Below are positions 32,355 through 43,068 of a stretch of 64,000 nucleotides of DNA, piece after piece (the first letter of the stretch is position 1; the number at the start of each line of letters is the position of its first letter). The stretch spans positions 1,240,001 through 1,304,000 of the forward strand of contig NZ_LT840186.1 in NCBI RefSeq assembly GCF_900177485.1, given 5' to 3'. The DNA comes from Candidatus Pelagibacter sp. HIMB1321. GTDB lineage: Bacteria > Pseudomonadota > Alphaproteobacteria > Pelagibacterales > Pelagibacteraceae. The notes beneath the pieces were generated by a model, which did no database searches, was not told where the DNA came from, and worked only from the letters and a program-made list of their open reading frames with translations. Both the position numbers and the translations under genes were made by a program.

Positions 32355-33491
32355 TTATCCTTTTAAAAGTTTAATAGCGTAGTTTAATTGATTGTCAGTT
32401 TCGGTTTTAATTTTAAATTCTTCACCTTTTTCATTAACTTCAATATCAGGGCTTACACCCACTTCAGAAATAGATTTTCCAGAGGGCAAATAATATTTGG
32501 CTACTGTTAGCCTAATAGCCCCTTTGTTTTTTAAAGGAATAATTGATTGAACAGAACCTTTTCCAAAACTGTTTTCACCTAAAATAATTGCTCTTTTGTG
32601 GTCCTTTAATGCTCCAGCAACTATCTCTGAAGCAGATGCTGAACCATAATTAATCAAAACTAATAATGTTTTTCCTTTTGTTAAATCACCTTTTTTTGCA
32701 AACCATTTTCTATTTTCAGACGGTTGTCTACTTTTTGTTGATACAATTTCACCATTATCTAAAAAGAAATCCGAAATTTTAATTGCTTGAGATAATAATC
32801 CTCCAGGATTATTTCTTAAATCTAATATGTAAGCACTGATATCTTGATCTTTCTCTAATTCTTCAATTTTATCTTCTATTTGTTTACTGCTATTTTCATT
32901 GAATGATGTAAGTCTAATGTAGCCAATATCTTTTTCAAGTAGATCAGCTTTTACAGATTGTATTTTTATAATTTCTCTAGTTATATTAAACGTTAAAGCC
33001 TTTTTTTCTCCTCTTCGTCTTACGGTTAATTCAATATTAGATCCAACAGGTCCTCGCATTAAATCTACAGCTTCACTTAAAGTTTTACCTTGTACTTGAG
33101 TGTCTTCAATTTTTACAATGTAATCTCCAGCTTTAATACCAGCTCTTGATGCAGGGGTGTCATCTATAGGAGAAATCACTTTTACAACACCAGCTTCCAT
33201 ACTTACTTCAATTCCAAGACCTCCAAATTCACCACTGGTCTCCGTTTGCATCTCATTAAATACTTCAGGAGGCATATAAGCCGAGTATGGGTCTAGTGAC
33301 TGAAGCAGACCATTAATTGCAGAATCCATACTGTCTGATTGATTTATTTCATCAACATATTCTTCATTAATTTTTTCAAGTACTTCACCAAATAAATCAA
33401 TTTTTTTGTAAATATCATTTTCATTTGCAGAGACGAAGTTTGATAAAAATAAACTATTTAAAAAAAAAAATAAAATTAGAAGATATTTCAT
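32355..33491 (-). CDS. ctpA: Carboxy-terminal processing protease (S41, PDZ)
   Basis: CtpA-type proteases trim or degrade periplasmic proteins from the C-terminus. I choose ATG 33491 over the upstream in-frame start at 33527, because it forms an ATGA overlap with the rsfS stop and begins a good signal peptide (MKYLLILFFFLNSLFLSNFV, then SAN/E). The mature protein has a PDZ domain (about residues 85-165) and an S41 protease domain whose Ser/Lys pair is in GSASASEIVAG and ENSFGKGSVQS. Length from this start is 378 residues. Neighbours rsfS and rppH match the alphaproteobacterial order, although rlmH is missing. Confidence 0.94.
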   Translation of the reverse strand: MKYLLILFFFLNSLFLSNFVSANENDIYKKIDLFGEVLEKINEEYVDEINQSDSMDSAINGLLQSLDPYSAYMPPEVFNEMQTETSGEFGGLGIEVSMEAGVVKVISPIDDTPASRAGIKAGDYIVKIEDTQVQGKTLSEAVDLMRGPVGSNIELTVRRRGEKKALTFNITREIIKIQSVKADLLEKDIGYIRLTSFNENSSKQIEDKIEELEKDQDISAYILDLRNNPGGLLSQAIKISDFFLDNGEIVSTKSRQPSENRKWFAKKGDLTKGKTLLVLINYGSASASEIVAGALKDHKRAIILGENSFGKGSVQSIIPLKNKGAIRLTVAKYYLPSGKSISEVGVSPDIEVNEKGEEFKIKTETDNQLNYAIKLLKG

Positions 33492-33838
33492 ATCATCACT
33501 TTTTCTTTTGGTATTAATTCTGACCAAATTTTTTCAAGCTCATAAAACTTTCTTTTTTCTGGGTGAAAAATATGGACTATTAGATCAATACCATCAACTA
33601 ATTTCCATTCATTACTTTCTTTACCCTCAATTTTAGAATTTTTTAAACCATTATCTTTAAATTTTTCTAAAACTTGTTCTGATAAAGATTGAATATGTCT
33701 TGAAGAGGTTCCACTTGCAATAATCATGTAATCAGCCATTGAACTTTTGTCTTTTAGGTCAATGCTTACAATGTCATGAGCTTTATTAATATCAAGGGTT
33801 TTAATAATAATATCTTTAAGATCTGAATTTTTATCCAT
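33488..33838 (-). CDS. rsfS: Ribosomal silencing factor RsfS
   Basis: RsfS (Iojap family) binds ribosomal protein L14 and prevents subunit joining under starvation. The 116-residue protein has the family core DIVSIDLKDKSSMADYMIIA, SGTSSRHIQSLSEQV and the segment EWKLVDGIDLIVHIFHPEKR with YELEKIW. It lies between nadD and ctpA, its usual position, with an ATGA overlap onto ctpA. It could be important in an oligotroph that lives mostly under nutrient limitation. Confidence 0.95.
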   Translation of the reverse strand: MDKNSDLKDIIIKTLDINKAHDIVSIDLKDKSSMADYMIIASGTSSRHIQSLSEQVLEKFKDNGLKNSKIEGKESNEWKLVDGIDLIVHIFHPEKRKFYELEKIWSELIPKEKVMI

Positions 33839-33855
33839 TAATTAATTTGAGACTA

Positions 33856-34398
33856 TCAAATTTTTCTTAATTGAGAAGATGAAATGTTGACCTTATCAAA
33901 TTCAACAAATGTAACAGATTTATTAGATAAATTTTTATAAGTTTTTGAATTTAGAGAACTTTTTTTATAACCATGTCGATCAAAAACTATAAGTTTTGAC
34001 TTTCTAAGAATATTTCTCCATTTGTGCCATTTATGAAAATTGATAAGATTATCAGCACCAATTAAAAAAAAAATTTCATATTTTCCAGTTTTATAAAAAT
34101 AATCAATTAAGTCTGAAGTTTTATTGGATTTAATTATATCTTCAAAATATTTAATCTTTATAAACTTACTTTTACTAATTATTTTTTTACAAAAGCTCAT
34201 TCTTTTCTTAAGGTCATTTGAAGCTTTTTTCTTAAAAGGGTTTTGATTTGTTATTGCCCAAACGACAGACTTTAATTTAAATTTTTTTTTTGCCTCTTTT
34301 GAGATTGCTAAATGGCCTTTGTGTGCAGGATCAAATGAACCACCTAAAATTCCTATTTTGTTATTATTTATTTTCAATTTATTTTCTAATTCTTCCAT
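33856..34398 (-). CDS. nadD: Nicotinate-nucleotide adenylyltransferase
   Basis: NadD adenylates nicotinate mononucleotide to deamido-NAD. The 180-residue protein has GILGGSFDPAHKGHLAISKE with the HxGH motif at His26-His29, FFLIGADNLINFHKWHKW in the middle, and the C-terminal ISSSQLRK, corresponding to the family's ISST motif. It begins inside the 3' end of proA (20 bp overlap), so its translation is probably coupled. It is slightly short compared with the usual 190-215 residues. Confidence 0.93.
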   Translation of the reverse strand: MEELENKLKINNNKIGILGGSFDPAHKGHLAISKEAKKKFKLKSVVWAITNQNPFKKKASNDLKKRMSFCKKIISKSKFIKIKYFEDIIKSNKTSDLIDYFYKTGKYEIFFLIGADNLINFHKWHKWRNILRKSKLIVFDRHGYKKSSLNSKTYKNLSNKSVTFVEFDKVNISSSQLRKI

Positions 34399-35628
34399 TA
34401 CTAGTGACTTGGTACTTGTAAGAAACTAACTGATCTAATCCTACTGGCCCCCTTGGTGGAAGTGTATTTGTGGAAATTCCAACTTCACCACCAAACCCAA
34501 ATTCTCCACCATCTGCAAATTGTGTAGATGTATTGTGCATCGATATAGAACTTTTTACCTGTTTTAAAAATTTTTTAGCTGATTTATTATTTTTTGTAAT
34601 AATAGCATCGGTATGCATTGTGCCATATTTATTTATATGATTGATCGCTTCGTCAATATTTTTTACAGATTTTACTGATACAGTAGGTCCTAAGTATTCT
34701 GTTGACCAATCGCTTTCTTTAGCAATTTTAATTTTACCGTTATAGAATTTATTAATATTTTTATCTCCAATTATTTTACAACCATTTTTTTCTAGATTAG
34801 ATAAAATTGGATCACAAAATTTTTTGAGAATTTTTTTATGAATTAAGATTGTTTCTGTAGCACCACAGATAGCTGTATTTCTTAATTTTGCATTTAAAGT
34901 AATTTTTTTTGACATTGTTAAATCAGCCTGATCATCAATATATGTATGACATATGCCCTCTAAATGACCAATTACAGGTATCCTCGATAGTTCTTGAACT
35001 TTTTTTACTAAACCTCTACCACCTCTTGGAATAACAACATCAATATAATTGATCATCTTAGTTAATAAAAAATCAACAGTTTTTCGATTTTTAGATTCTA
35101 TGAACTGAACATAATTGCTGTTAATTTTATTTTTTTGGAGTGCTTTTTTAAATAAATTGGTTAGTATTTTATTTGAGTAATATGCTTCAGATCCACCTTT
35201 TAAAATAACTGGATTACCTGATTTGAAACAGAGGGCAGCAACGTCAGAAGTTACATTGGGTCTACTTTCATAAATTACAGAAATTACCCCAATTGGAACG
35301 GTTTTTTTTTCAATTTTTAGGCCATTAGGTCTTTTCCATTTCTTTAAAGTTTGATCTACAGGGTCTTTAAAACTAATTATTGTTTTTATAGAATTTGTAA
35401 TTTGTAAAAGTTTTTTATTGTCTAATAAAAGTCTTTTTATAAGATTATTCTTTAACTTGTTTTTATTAGCATTTTTTAAATCTTTTTTATTTTCTAGAAT
35501 TATTTTTGAATGATTGTCTTTAATCAAAAAAATATAATCTTTTAAAACTTGATTTTTTTTAACTGAGCTTACATTTTCAATTGAAGCTTTTTTTGCATTT
35601 TTTCCAAGACTAAATAAATAATTTCTCA

Positions 35629-35629
<1 letters not shown>
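34379..35629 (-). CDS. proA: Gamma-glutamyl phosphate reductase
   Basis: ProA reduces glutamyl-5-phosphate to glutamate semialdehyde, the second proline step. At 416 residues it is full length. GVISVIYESRPNVTSDVAAL, CFKSGNPVILKGGSEAYYSN, VIPRGGRGLVKKVQE and the catalytic cysteine in LRNTAICGATETILIHK are present, and the C-terminus has GEVGISTNTLPPRGPVGLDQ. Its start overlaps the proB stop by one base. Confidence 0.96.
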
Positions 35630-37717
<2,088 letters not shown>

Positions 37718-37735
37718 TCAATTTTAGTTGTACTA

Positions 37736-37990
37736 TTAATTGGGTTTTACTGAAACGAAAGTTCTATCTGCTTTAGATTTTTTGAAAACTACTTTCCCTT
37801 TAATGACTGAAAAAATTGAATGATCTTTACCCATTCCAACATTCTCGCCGGGGAAAATTTTTGTTCCTCTTTGTCGGACTATTATATTTCCAGGTATAAC
37901 AGTTTCACCACCGTATTTTTTTACACCAAGTCTTCTACCGGCACTATCTCGTCCGTTTCTCGATGATCCACCTGCTTTTTTTGTTGCCAT
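37736..37990 (-). CDS. rpmA: 50S ribosomal protein L27
   Basis: L27 reaches into the peptidyl transferase centre. The 84-residue protein begins [20 protein letters not shown], so it has the standard proteobacterial N-terminus with no Firmicutes-type cleaved extension, and continues with [20 protein letters not shown]. It lies 11 bp after rplU in the same transcript. Confidence 0.98.
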   Translation of the reverse strand: MATKKAGGSSRNGRDSAGRRLGVKKYGGETVIPGNIIVRQRGTKIFPGENVGMGKDHSIFSVIKGKVVFKKSKADRTFVSVKPN

Positions 37991-38001
37991 AATTTACCTA
38001 A

Positions 38002-38403
38002 TTATTTTTTTTCTTCTTTAACAGCTGTTTCTACTTTTTTTTCAGTTACAACTTTCTTTCCAGCTTCAGATAGTACTTTACCATCTTTTGAAAAAATTTT
38101 GTTTATTCTTATCATAGAATATTCTTGTCTATGACCATTTTTTCTTCTTGAGTTATGTCTTCTTCTTTTTTTAAAAATTAAAACTGTTCTATTTTTTCCA
38201 TTTTTAACTAATTCAGCTTCAACTTTTGCTCCTGTAACCGTTGGTGCACCAACCTCAATCACTTTATCGTCTCCGTAAGCAAGTATTTCTTTAAATTCGA
38301 TTTTTGTTTCAGGTTTAGAATCTGGCAATTTTTCTATTTTTAGAATTTCTCCAGATTTGACTTTATACTGTTTACCACCTGTTTGTATAACTGCGTATGA
38401 CAT
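38002..38403 (-). CDS. rplU: 50S ribosomal protein L21
   Basis: L21 binds 23S rRNA together with L20. The 133-residue protein has MSYAVIQTGGKQYKVKSGEI at the N-terminus and KRRRHNSRRKNGHRQEYSMI in the C-terminal half. It is longer than the ~103-residue E. coli protein because of a charged, lysine-rich C-terminal tail (about 30 residues), which is common in alphaproteobacteria. A good sigma-70 promoter lies just upstream. Confidence 0.97.
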   Translation of the reverse strand: MSYAVIQTGGKQYKVKSGEILKIEKLPDSKPETKIEFKEILAYGDDKVIEVGAPTVTGAKVEAELVKNGKNRTVLIFKKRRRHNSRRKNGHRQEYSMIRINKIFSKDGKVLSEAGKKVVTEKKVETAVKEEKK

Positions 38404-38431
38404 AGTATTTATTGTTAAATTTTGTTAGCGC

Positions 38432-38459
38432 AATATAGACCGAGCCTCTTATTAGTCAA
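38432..38459 (-). promoter_or_regulatory. Sigma-70 promoter for rplU-rpmA-obgE-proBA-nadD-rsfS-ctpA-rppH
   Basis: Reading the minus strand, TTGACT (38459-38454) is followed after 16 bp by TATATT (38437-38432). The start site would lie near 38425, giving a leader of about 20 bases before the rplU ATG at 38403. The gene order downstream has only small gaps or overlaps, so this may drive all nine genes. Confidence 0.7.
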
Positions 38460-38469
38460 GCTCAATAAG

Positions 38470-39189
38470 CTAAAAATTATCCTTTAAATCTCTTAGTTTT
38501 GAGAAACTTTTAACATCATTGGCTCTTAAAAATATATTACAATCAAGCTCATCTTTTATAGTGCTTGGCAAAGTTGGATTACCTTGGCTTAGGTTTTTTT
38601 TAATTTCTAAAATTTTATTTATTAACATTTTATTCTGAGGATCATATTGCAAACAAAACTTTGAGTTTTGAAGAGTATATTCATGACCACAATATATTTT
38701 GGTATCCAAAGGGAACTTTTTGAATAGACTAAGCGACATAAACATCTGAGAGTATGTTCCTTCAAAAATTTTTCCACAACCTAGCGAAAATAGAGTGTCA
38801 CCAGTAAATAATATTTTTTCATTAAAAAAGTGATAACAAATATGCCCCGTTGTATGACCGGGTATGTGAAAAATTTTTGTTTCAAAATTATCTTTTTTCC
38901 AAACTTCTTGATCTTTTAACAAAATGTCAATTTCAGGAATTCTATCTTTATCATTCTCAAAGCCTAAAATTTTTGAATTATAAAACTTTTTTATTTCTAT
39001 ATTTCCACCAACATGATCATAATGGTGATGAGTATTTAAAATATATTTTATTTTAATTTTATTCTTTTCACAAAAATTAATTACAGGATCTGCCTCACTA
39101 GGATCAACTACACATGCTTCATTAGTTTTTTGGTCAATAATTAAATAACTATAATTATCTTGTAGACATCTTACAATTTCAATCTTCAT
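38470..39189 (-). CDS. gloB: Hydroxyacylglutathione hydrolase (glyoxalase II)
   Basis: Glyoxalase II cleaves S-lactoylglutathione in methylglyoxal detoxification. The 239-residue metallo-beta-lactamase-fold protein has the binuclear metal motif NTHHHYDHVGGN (near residue 53), HIPGHTTGHICY, LFTGDTLFSLGCGKIFEGT and the C-terminal YCGHEYTLQNSKF region. It follows metW by 4 bp and so lies in the metX-metW transcript behind the SAM-II-like riboswitch. Distinguishing it from other MBL-fold thioesterases rests on the GCGKIFEGT and GHEYT segments, which are good glyoxalase II markers. Confidence 0.92.
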   Translation of the reverse strand: MKIEIVRCLQDNYSYLIIDQKTNEACVVDPSEADPVINFCEKNKIKIKYILNTHHHYDHVGGNIEIKKFYNSKILGFENDKDRIPEIDILLKDQEVWKKDNFETKIFHIPGHTTGHICYHFFNEKILFTGDTLFSLGCGKIFEGTYSQMFMSLSLFKKFPLDTKIYCGHEYTLQNSKFCLQYDPQNKMLINKILEIKKNLSQGNPTLPSTIKDELDCNIFLRANDVKSFSKLRDLKDNF

Positions 39190-39193
39190 AGAT

Positions 39194-39790
39194 TTATTTT
39201 TCTATCAAAAATATTCCTAACTCTGAAAATAGATTTTTAAAAAATAGATTAGATCTATCTATTTTTGTCATATTTTTATCATTTAAGGCAATTGATTTAA
39301 AAATTTTAAAATTCATTATATTTGAAAATCTTACAAAATCTTTAATAGTGCACATATGTAAATTCGGTGTGTTGTACCATTCATCTGGAAGTGCTTTTGT
39401 AACAGGCATAGTCCCTTTTAATAAAAGATGTAATCTCACTTTCCAAAATCCAAAATTAGGAATTGTGACTATTGCCCTTTTTCCAACTCTTAAAAGTTCG
39501 TTTATTACTTTCTCAGGATTTACAAATGCTTGTAATGTTTGACTTAAAACAACATAATCGAAAGAGTTGTTAGGAAATTGTTTTAAATCTATTTCAGCAT
39601 TTCCTTCGATTACTGTTAATCCTTTTGAAATACATATTTGAACTTTATCTTTTGAAATCTCTAACCCTCTAACATCAACATTTTTTTCTTTTTTTAAGTA
39701 TTCAATTAAAACACCATCCCCACAACCAACATCAAGCACTCTTGTATTATTTTCAATATTGTCAGCAATGATTTTAAATTCTTGTTTCAT
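39194..39790 (-). CDS. metW: Methionine biosynthesis protein MetW
   Basis: MetW is a methyltransferase-fold protein that accompanies MetX and is needed for full homoserine acylation activity in many proteobacteria. The 198-residue protein has the SAM-fold motif VLDVGCGDGVLIEYL (residues 19-33), the family segment NSFDYVVLSQTLQAFVNPEK and the MPVTKALPDEWYNTPNLHMC region. It starts one base after metX. Confidence 0.95.
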   Translation of the reverse strand: MKQEFKIIADNIENNTRVLDVGCGDGVLIEYLKKEKNVDVRGLEISKDKVQICISKGLTVIEGNAEIDLKQFPNNSFDYVVLSQTLQAFVNPEKVINELLRVGKRAIVTIPNFGFWKVRLHLLLKGTMPVTKALPDEWYNTPNLHMCTIKDFVRFSNIMNFKIFKSIALNDKNMTKIDRSNLFFKNLFSELGIFLIEK

Positions 39791-39791
39791 T

Positions 39792-40895
39792 CTATTTATA
39801 AGATTTATCTAAAAAGTTTTTAAGAGCACTTAAAAAATCAGGCACATCAAGCAAAAATGAGTCGTGTCCTTTATCAGAGTCTATCTCAACAAATCCAACA
39901 TCAGCCCCTATAGCATTTAGCGCTATAACAATTTCTTTATTTTCTTGAGTTGGATAAAGCCAATCTGAAGTAAAAGAAATTATAAAAAATTTAGTCTTTG
40001 TGTTGGCAAAGGCTTCAGATAAATTTCCATTAAATTTTTTTGCTAGATCAAAATAATCCATTGCTCTAGTAATATAAAGATAACTATTAGCATCAAATCT
40101 ATCTACAAAAACCGATCCTTGATATCTCAAATAACTCTCAATTTGGAAATCAGCATCAAAACCAAATTTTAAATCATCTCTTTCCTGAAGCTTTCTACCA
40201 AATTTTTCTTGTAATCCTTTTTTAGATAAATAAGTAATATGAGCTGCCATTCTAGCAACAGATAACCCTTTGCTAGGATTTATATTTTGATTTGAGTAAT
40301 CACCATTTTTCCAATTTAAGTCTGCGGTGATTGCCTGTCTGCCTAACTCGTTAAAAGCAATATTTTGAGCTGAGTGACTAGATGTACAAGCAATTGGTAT
40401 TGCAGTTAATGCCTTTTCTGGAAAATTACTTACAAACTGCAAAACTTGCATTCCACCCATTGATCCACCAACAACAGAAAAAAGTTTCTTTATATTAAAA
40501 TAATCAAGTAAATTTATTTGTGCGTTTACCATGTCATTAATTGTAATAACTGGAAAATCAGTACCTATAATCTTATCAGTTGAAGGATCTTTAAAACTGG
40601 GTCCGTAGGAACCCATACATCCACCAATAACATTTGCACATATTACAAAAAACTTATTAGTGTCCAATGCTTTATTAGGTCCAACAGCATAAGACCACCA
40701 ACCTTCTTTATTGGTTATAGGATTAATCTCAGTTACAAATTGATCACCTGTTAATGCGTGGAATACCAATATGGCATTATCTTTTTTTTCATTTAATTCA
40801 CCGTAGGTTTCATATGCAATTGGAAAATTCTCAATAGTTCTACCGCAGTCTAATTTTAATGGTTCTTTTACTAATAATGTCTTTAAATTTTTCAT
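39792..40895 (-). CDS. metX: Homoserine O-acyltransferase MetX
   Basis: MetX acylates homoserine from acetyl- or succinyl-CoA, the entry to methionine synthesis by direct sulfhydrylation. The 367-residue alpha/beta-hydrolase-fold enzyme has PIAYETYGELNEKKDNAILV, the nucleophile elbow GGSMGGMQVL, SDWLYPTQENKEIV with the catalytic Asp and DKGHDSFLLD with the catalytic His. Whether it uses acetyl- or succinyl-CoA cannot be told by eye. The 5' leader holds a SAM-II-like riboswitch, so methionine sufficiency should switch it off. MeSH from DMSP can feed the same pathway. Confidence 0.95.
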   Translation of the reverse strand: MKNLKTLLVKEPLKLDCGRTIENFPIAYETYGELNEKKDNAILVFHALTGDQFVTEINPITNKEGWWSYAVGPNKALDTNKFFVICANVIGGCMGSYGPSFKDPSTDKIIGTDFPVITINDMVNAQINLLDYFNIKKLFSVVGGSMGGMQVLQFVSNFPEKALTAIPIACTSSHSAQNIAFNELGRQAITADLNWKNGDYSNQNINPSKGLSVARMAAHITYLSKKGLQEKFGRKLQERDDLKFGFDADFQIESYLRYQGSVFVDRFDANSYLYITRAMDYFDLAKKFNGNLSEAFANTKTKFFIISFTSDWLYPTQENKEIVIALNAIGADVGFVEIDSDKGHDSFLLDVPDFLSALKNFLDKSYK

Positions 40896-40932
40896 AATTT
40901 TGTTACTGACGGGGTGAATTGTGAGAAAAAAA

Positions 40933-40985
40933 CTTGTTTAGCGGTTTTTTTAAAGCGCTCGCAATTCAGTTAAATCAGCGCAAAA
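40933..40985 (-). ncRNA. SAM-II-type riboswitch in the metX leader
   Basis: On the minus strand the core GCGCTGATTTAACTGAATTG is followed by CGAGCGC: stem P1 is GCGCT (40981-40977) with AGCGC (40959-40955), enclosing the conserved GATTTAAC loop and ATTGC. A3-rich linker then leads to CCGCTAAAC (about 40944-40936), the 3' pseudoknot strand with the family's GCTAAA. This closely follows the SAM-II (metA motif) consensus as I remember it, and metX is the classic target. SAM-V, a related marine class with a similar core, is the alternative. SAM binding should sequester or terminate upstream of the metX start at 40895. Confidence 0.85.
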
Positions 40986-40987
40986 AA

Positions 40988-41016
40988 TTTGTACTAGAAG
41001 AGACAGATATTGTCAA
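40988..41016 (-). promoter_or_regulatory. Sigma-70 promoter for metX-metW-gloB
   Basis: On the minus strand TTGACA (41016-41011), a perfect -35, is followed after 17 bp by TACAAA (40993-40988). The predicted start, about 7 bases on, coincides with the first base of riboswitch stem P1 (40981). The aptamer would therefore form at the extreme 5' end of the transcript, which supports both calls. Confidence 0.7.
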
Positions 41017-41089
41017 TTTTATAAAAAAATAAACTAATTCAGTATAAATATTTAACTATTTTAATTATAAGGAATTAAATATTAGAAAC

Positions 41090-42175
41090 ATGACAATACC
41101 TGCTTTTAAAAAAATAGATATTCAGGCATATCAGCCAGGAAAGTCAAATGTCAGAAAATTAAAAAAAATCATAAAGCTTTCAGCAAACGAGTCTGCACTT
41201 GGTGTAAGTAGCAAAGTTAAAAAGGTTTTGTCTGATAAAAATTTAAACATTTTCAGATATCCTGACAGTAAATCCAATAATTTAAGACAAGAATTAGCGA
41301 GAAAATTTAATTGCAATATTGATAAAATAATTTGTGGCGCAGGCTCTGATGAGGTAATCCAAATGCTTTGTCAGCTATATTTAAGACCTAATGATGAAGT
41401 AGTTGTACCAAAGTATAGCTTTTTGATGTACAGGATTTATTCAAAAATTGTGGGTGCTAAAGTTAGGTTTGCAAAAGAAGATAATTTTAAAATTTCAACC
41501 AAAGAAATTTTAAAAAATATTACTAGTAAAACCAAAATTGTATTTCTGGCAAATCCAAATAATCCAACAGGTACATACTTAACTAAAAAAGAACTCTTAA
41601 ATTTAAGAAAAAAATTAAATAAGAATATTTTGCTAGTTGTTGATGATGCATATTGTGAATACATGGTTAATAAAGATTATTCTTCCGGATTAAAGCTTTT
41701 TAAAAATTTAGACAATGTCTTTATTTTAAGAACTTTCTCTAAAATATATGGTCTTTCAGCTTTAAGAATTGGTTGGGGATATGGAGCAAAAAAAATTGTT
41801 GATGAGCTTAATAAAATTAAGCCTCCATTTAATGTTAACAAAATAGCTCAATTAGCTGCTGTAGAAGCTTTAAAAGATACAAGCTTTATTAAGAGATCAA
41901 TTAAACACAATTTATTTTATGCGAAAAAGATAAAACTTTTTTTAGAAAAGTATAAAATATATTCTAACGCAGTGACTGCAAATTTTCTGTTTTTAGATTT
42001 TTCTAAGGCAAAAATAAAAGCTAAACAATTTTATAACAAGTTAAAAAATAAAGGTATTATTTTACGATCGACTGATGAAGGATATGATATTGAAAATAAA
42101 TTACGTTTAACTATTGGATCGAAATTAGATAATTTAAAATTTTTAAGTATTGCAAAAAGAATTTTAGACAAATGA
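41090..42175 (+). CDS. hisC: Histidinol-phosphate / aromatic aminotransferase
   Basis: This 361-residue fold-type I PLP aminotransferase has KLSANESALGVSSKV near the N-terminus, FLANPNNPTGTYL, DDAYCEYM and the PLP lysine in LRTFSKIYGLSALRIGWGYG, followed by RLTIGSKLDNLKFL. This is the HisC subfamily. It overlaps tyrA by 4 bp (ATGA), which suggests it also transaminates prephenate or 4-hydroxyphenylpyruvate for tyrosine and phenylalanine synthesis. It is divergent from metX across 194 bp. AAGGA (41069-41073) lies rather far (16 bases) from the ATG. Confidence 0.9.
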   Translation: MTIPAFKKIDIQAYQPGKSNVRKLKKIIKLSANESALGVSSKVKKVLSDKNLNIFRYPDSKSNNLRQELARKFNCNIDKIICGAGSDEVIQMLCQLYLRPNDEVVVPKYSFLMYRIYSKIVGAKVRFAKEDNFKISTKEILKNITSKTKIVFLANPNNPTGTYLTKKELLNLRKKLNKNILLVVDDAYCEYMVNKDYSSGLKLFKNLDNVFILRTFSKIYGLSALRIGWGYGAKKIVDELNKIKPPFNVNKIAQLAAVEALKDTSFIKRSIKHNLFYAKKIKLFLEKYKIYSNAVTANFLFLDFSKAKIKAKQFYNKLKNKGIILRSTDEGYDIENKLRLTIGSKLDNLKFLSIAKRILDK

Positions 42176-43068
42176 AAAATATTCTATTAATTGGATGTGG
42201 TTTGCTTGGGTCCTCTCTTTTGAGAAAAATTAATCGAAAAAAAATTGCAAAAAAAGTTTTTATTTTTGAAAAATCTAAAAAACATATATCTCAAATAAAA
42301 AAATTAAGTGTTGGTGGAACTGTAATTTCAAACTTTGCAGAGGGAATAAAAAAATCTGATTTGATAATTTTATGCACACCAATGAGTTCTTATAAAGATC
42401 TAATATTGAAAATGAATAAGCATTTGACATCCAAACATATTATTACAGATGTGGGATCTTCTAAAAAAGAGTCATTCAAAATTATAAATAAACATCTTAA
42501 AAAGAATATTTTCTGGACTTCAAGTCACCCCATAGCAGGGTCAGAAGTAAGCGGACCTAAACATGGTAAAGAAAATTTATTTGAAAATAAATGGTGTGTA
42601 CTAATAAAAGAAAAAGATACTAATCTTAAGCATCTTTCTGAGCTTAAAAAATTTTGGAAAAAAATTGGCTCTAAATTAGTTGAGATGAGTATTGATAAGC
42701 ATGACAGAATTTTTTCTATCACGAGCCATTTACCGCATTTAATAGCATACAATCTGGTTAAATCTGCTCAAGATTTTGAAAAACAAGAAAAGTATGATCT
42801 TATAAAATATAGTGCAGGAGGTTTAAGAGATTTTTCAAGAATTGCCGCTTCTAATGAAATTATGTGGCGAGATATTTTTTTTAATAATAAAAAAAACATC
42901 TCTAAAGCAATTGATCTTTTTATAAAAAATCTAAATTCTTTTAAAAAAGATATTAATACTAAAAATAATAGATCAATTCTCAACAAATTAATAAATACCA
43001 AAAAAGTAAGAACAAAAATTATAAAATTGAAACAGGATATTGATAAACCAGATTTTGGAAGAAATTAA
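42172..43068 (+). CDS. tyrA: Prephenate/arogenate dehydrogenase
   Basis: TyrA oxidatively decarboxylates prephenate (or arogenate) toward tyrosine. The 298-residue protein has the NAD-binding loop LIGCGLLGSSLLRKI at the N-terminus, TDVGSSKKES, the substrate-binding HPIAGSEVSGPKHG and SHLPHLIAYNL, and a helical C-terminal domain. The C-terminal ~40 residues are very lysine/asparagine-rich. It is coupled to hisC and its last 4 bp overlap the convergent NlpC/P60 gene. Confidence 0.94.
   Translation: MKNILLIGCGLLGSSLLRKINRKKIAKKVFIFEKSKKHISQIKKLSVGGTVISNFAEGIKKSDLIILCTPMSSYKDLILKMNKHLTSKHIITDVGSSKKESFKIINKHLKKNIFWTSSHPIAGSEVSGPKHGKENLFENKWCVLIKEKDTNLKHLSELKKFWKKIGSKLVEMSIDKHDRIFSITSHLPHLIAYNLVKSAQDFEKQEKYDLIKYSAGGLRDFSRIAASNEIMWRDIFFNNKKNISKAIDLFIKNLNSFKKDINTKNNRSILNKLINTKKVRTKIIKLKQDIDKPDFGRN

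Noticed and set aside
33492-33527. Earlier in-frame start for ctpA
   Set aside because: It lies inside rsfS and would bury the signal peptide; the ATG at 33491 gives an ATGA overlap and a normal N-terminus.
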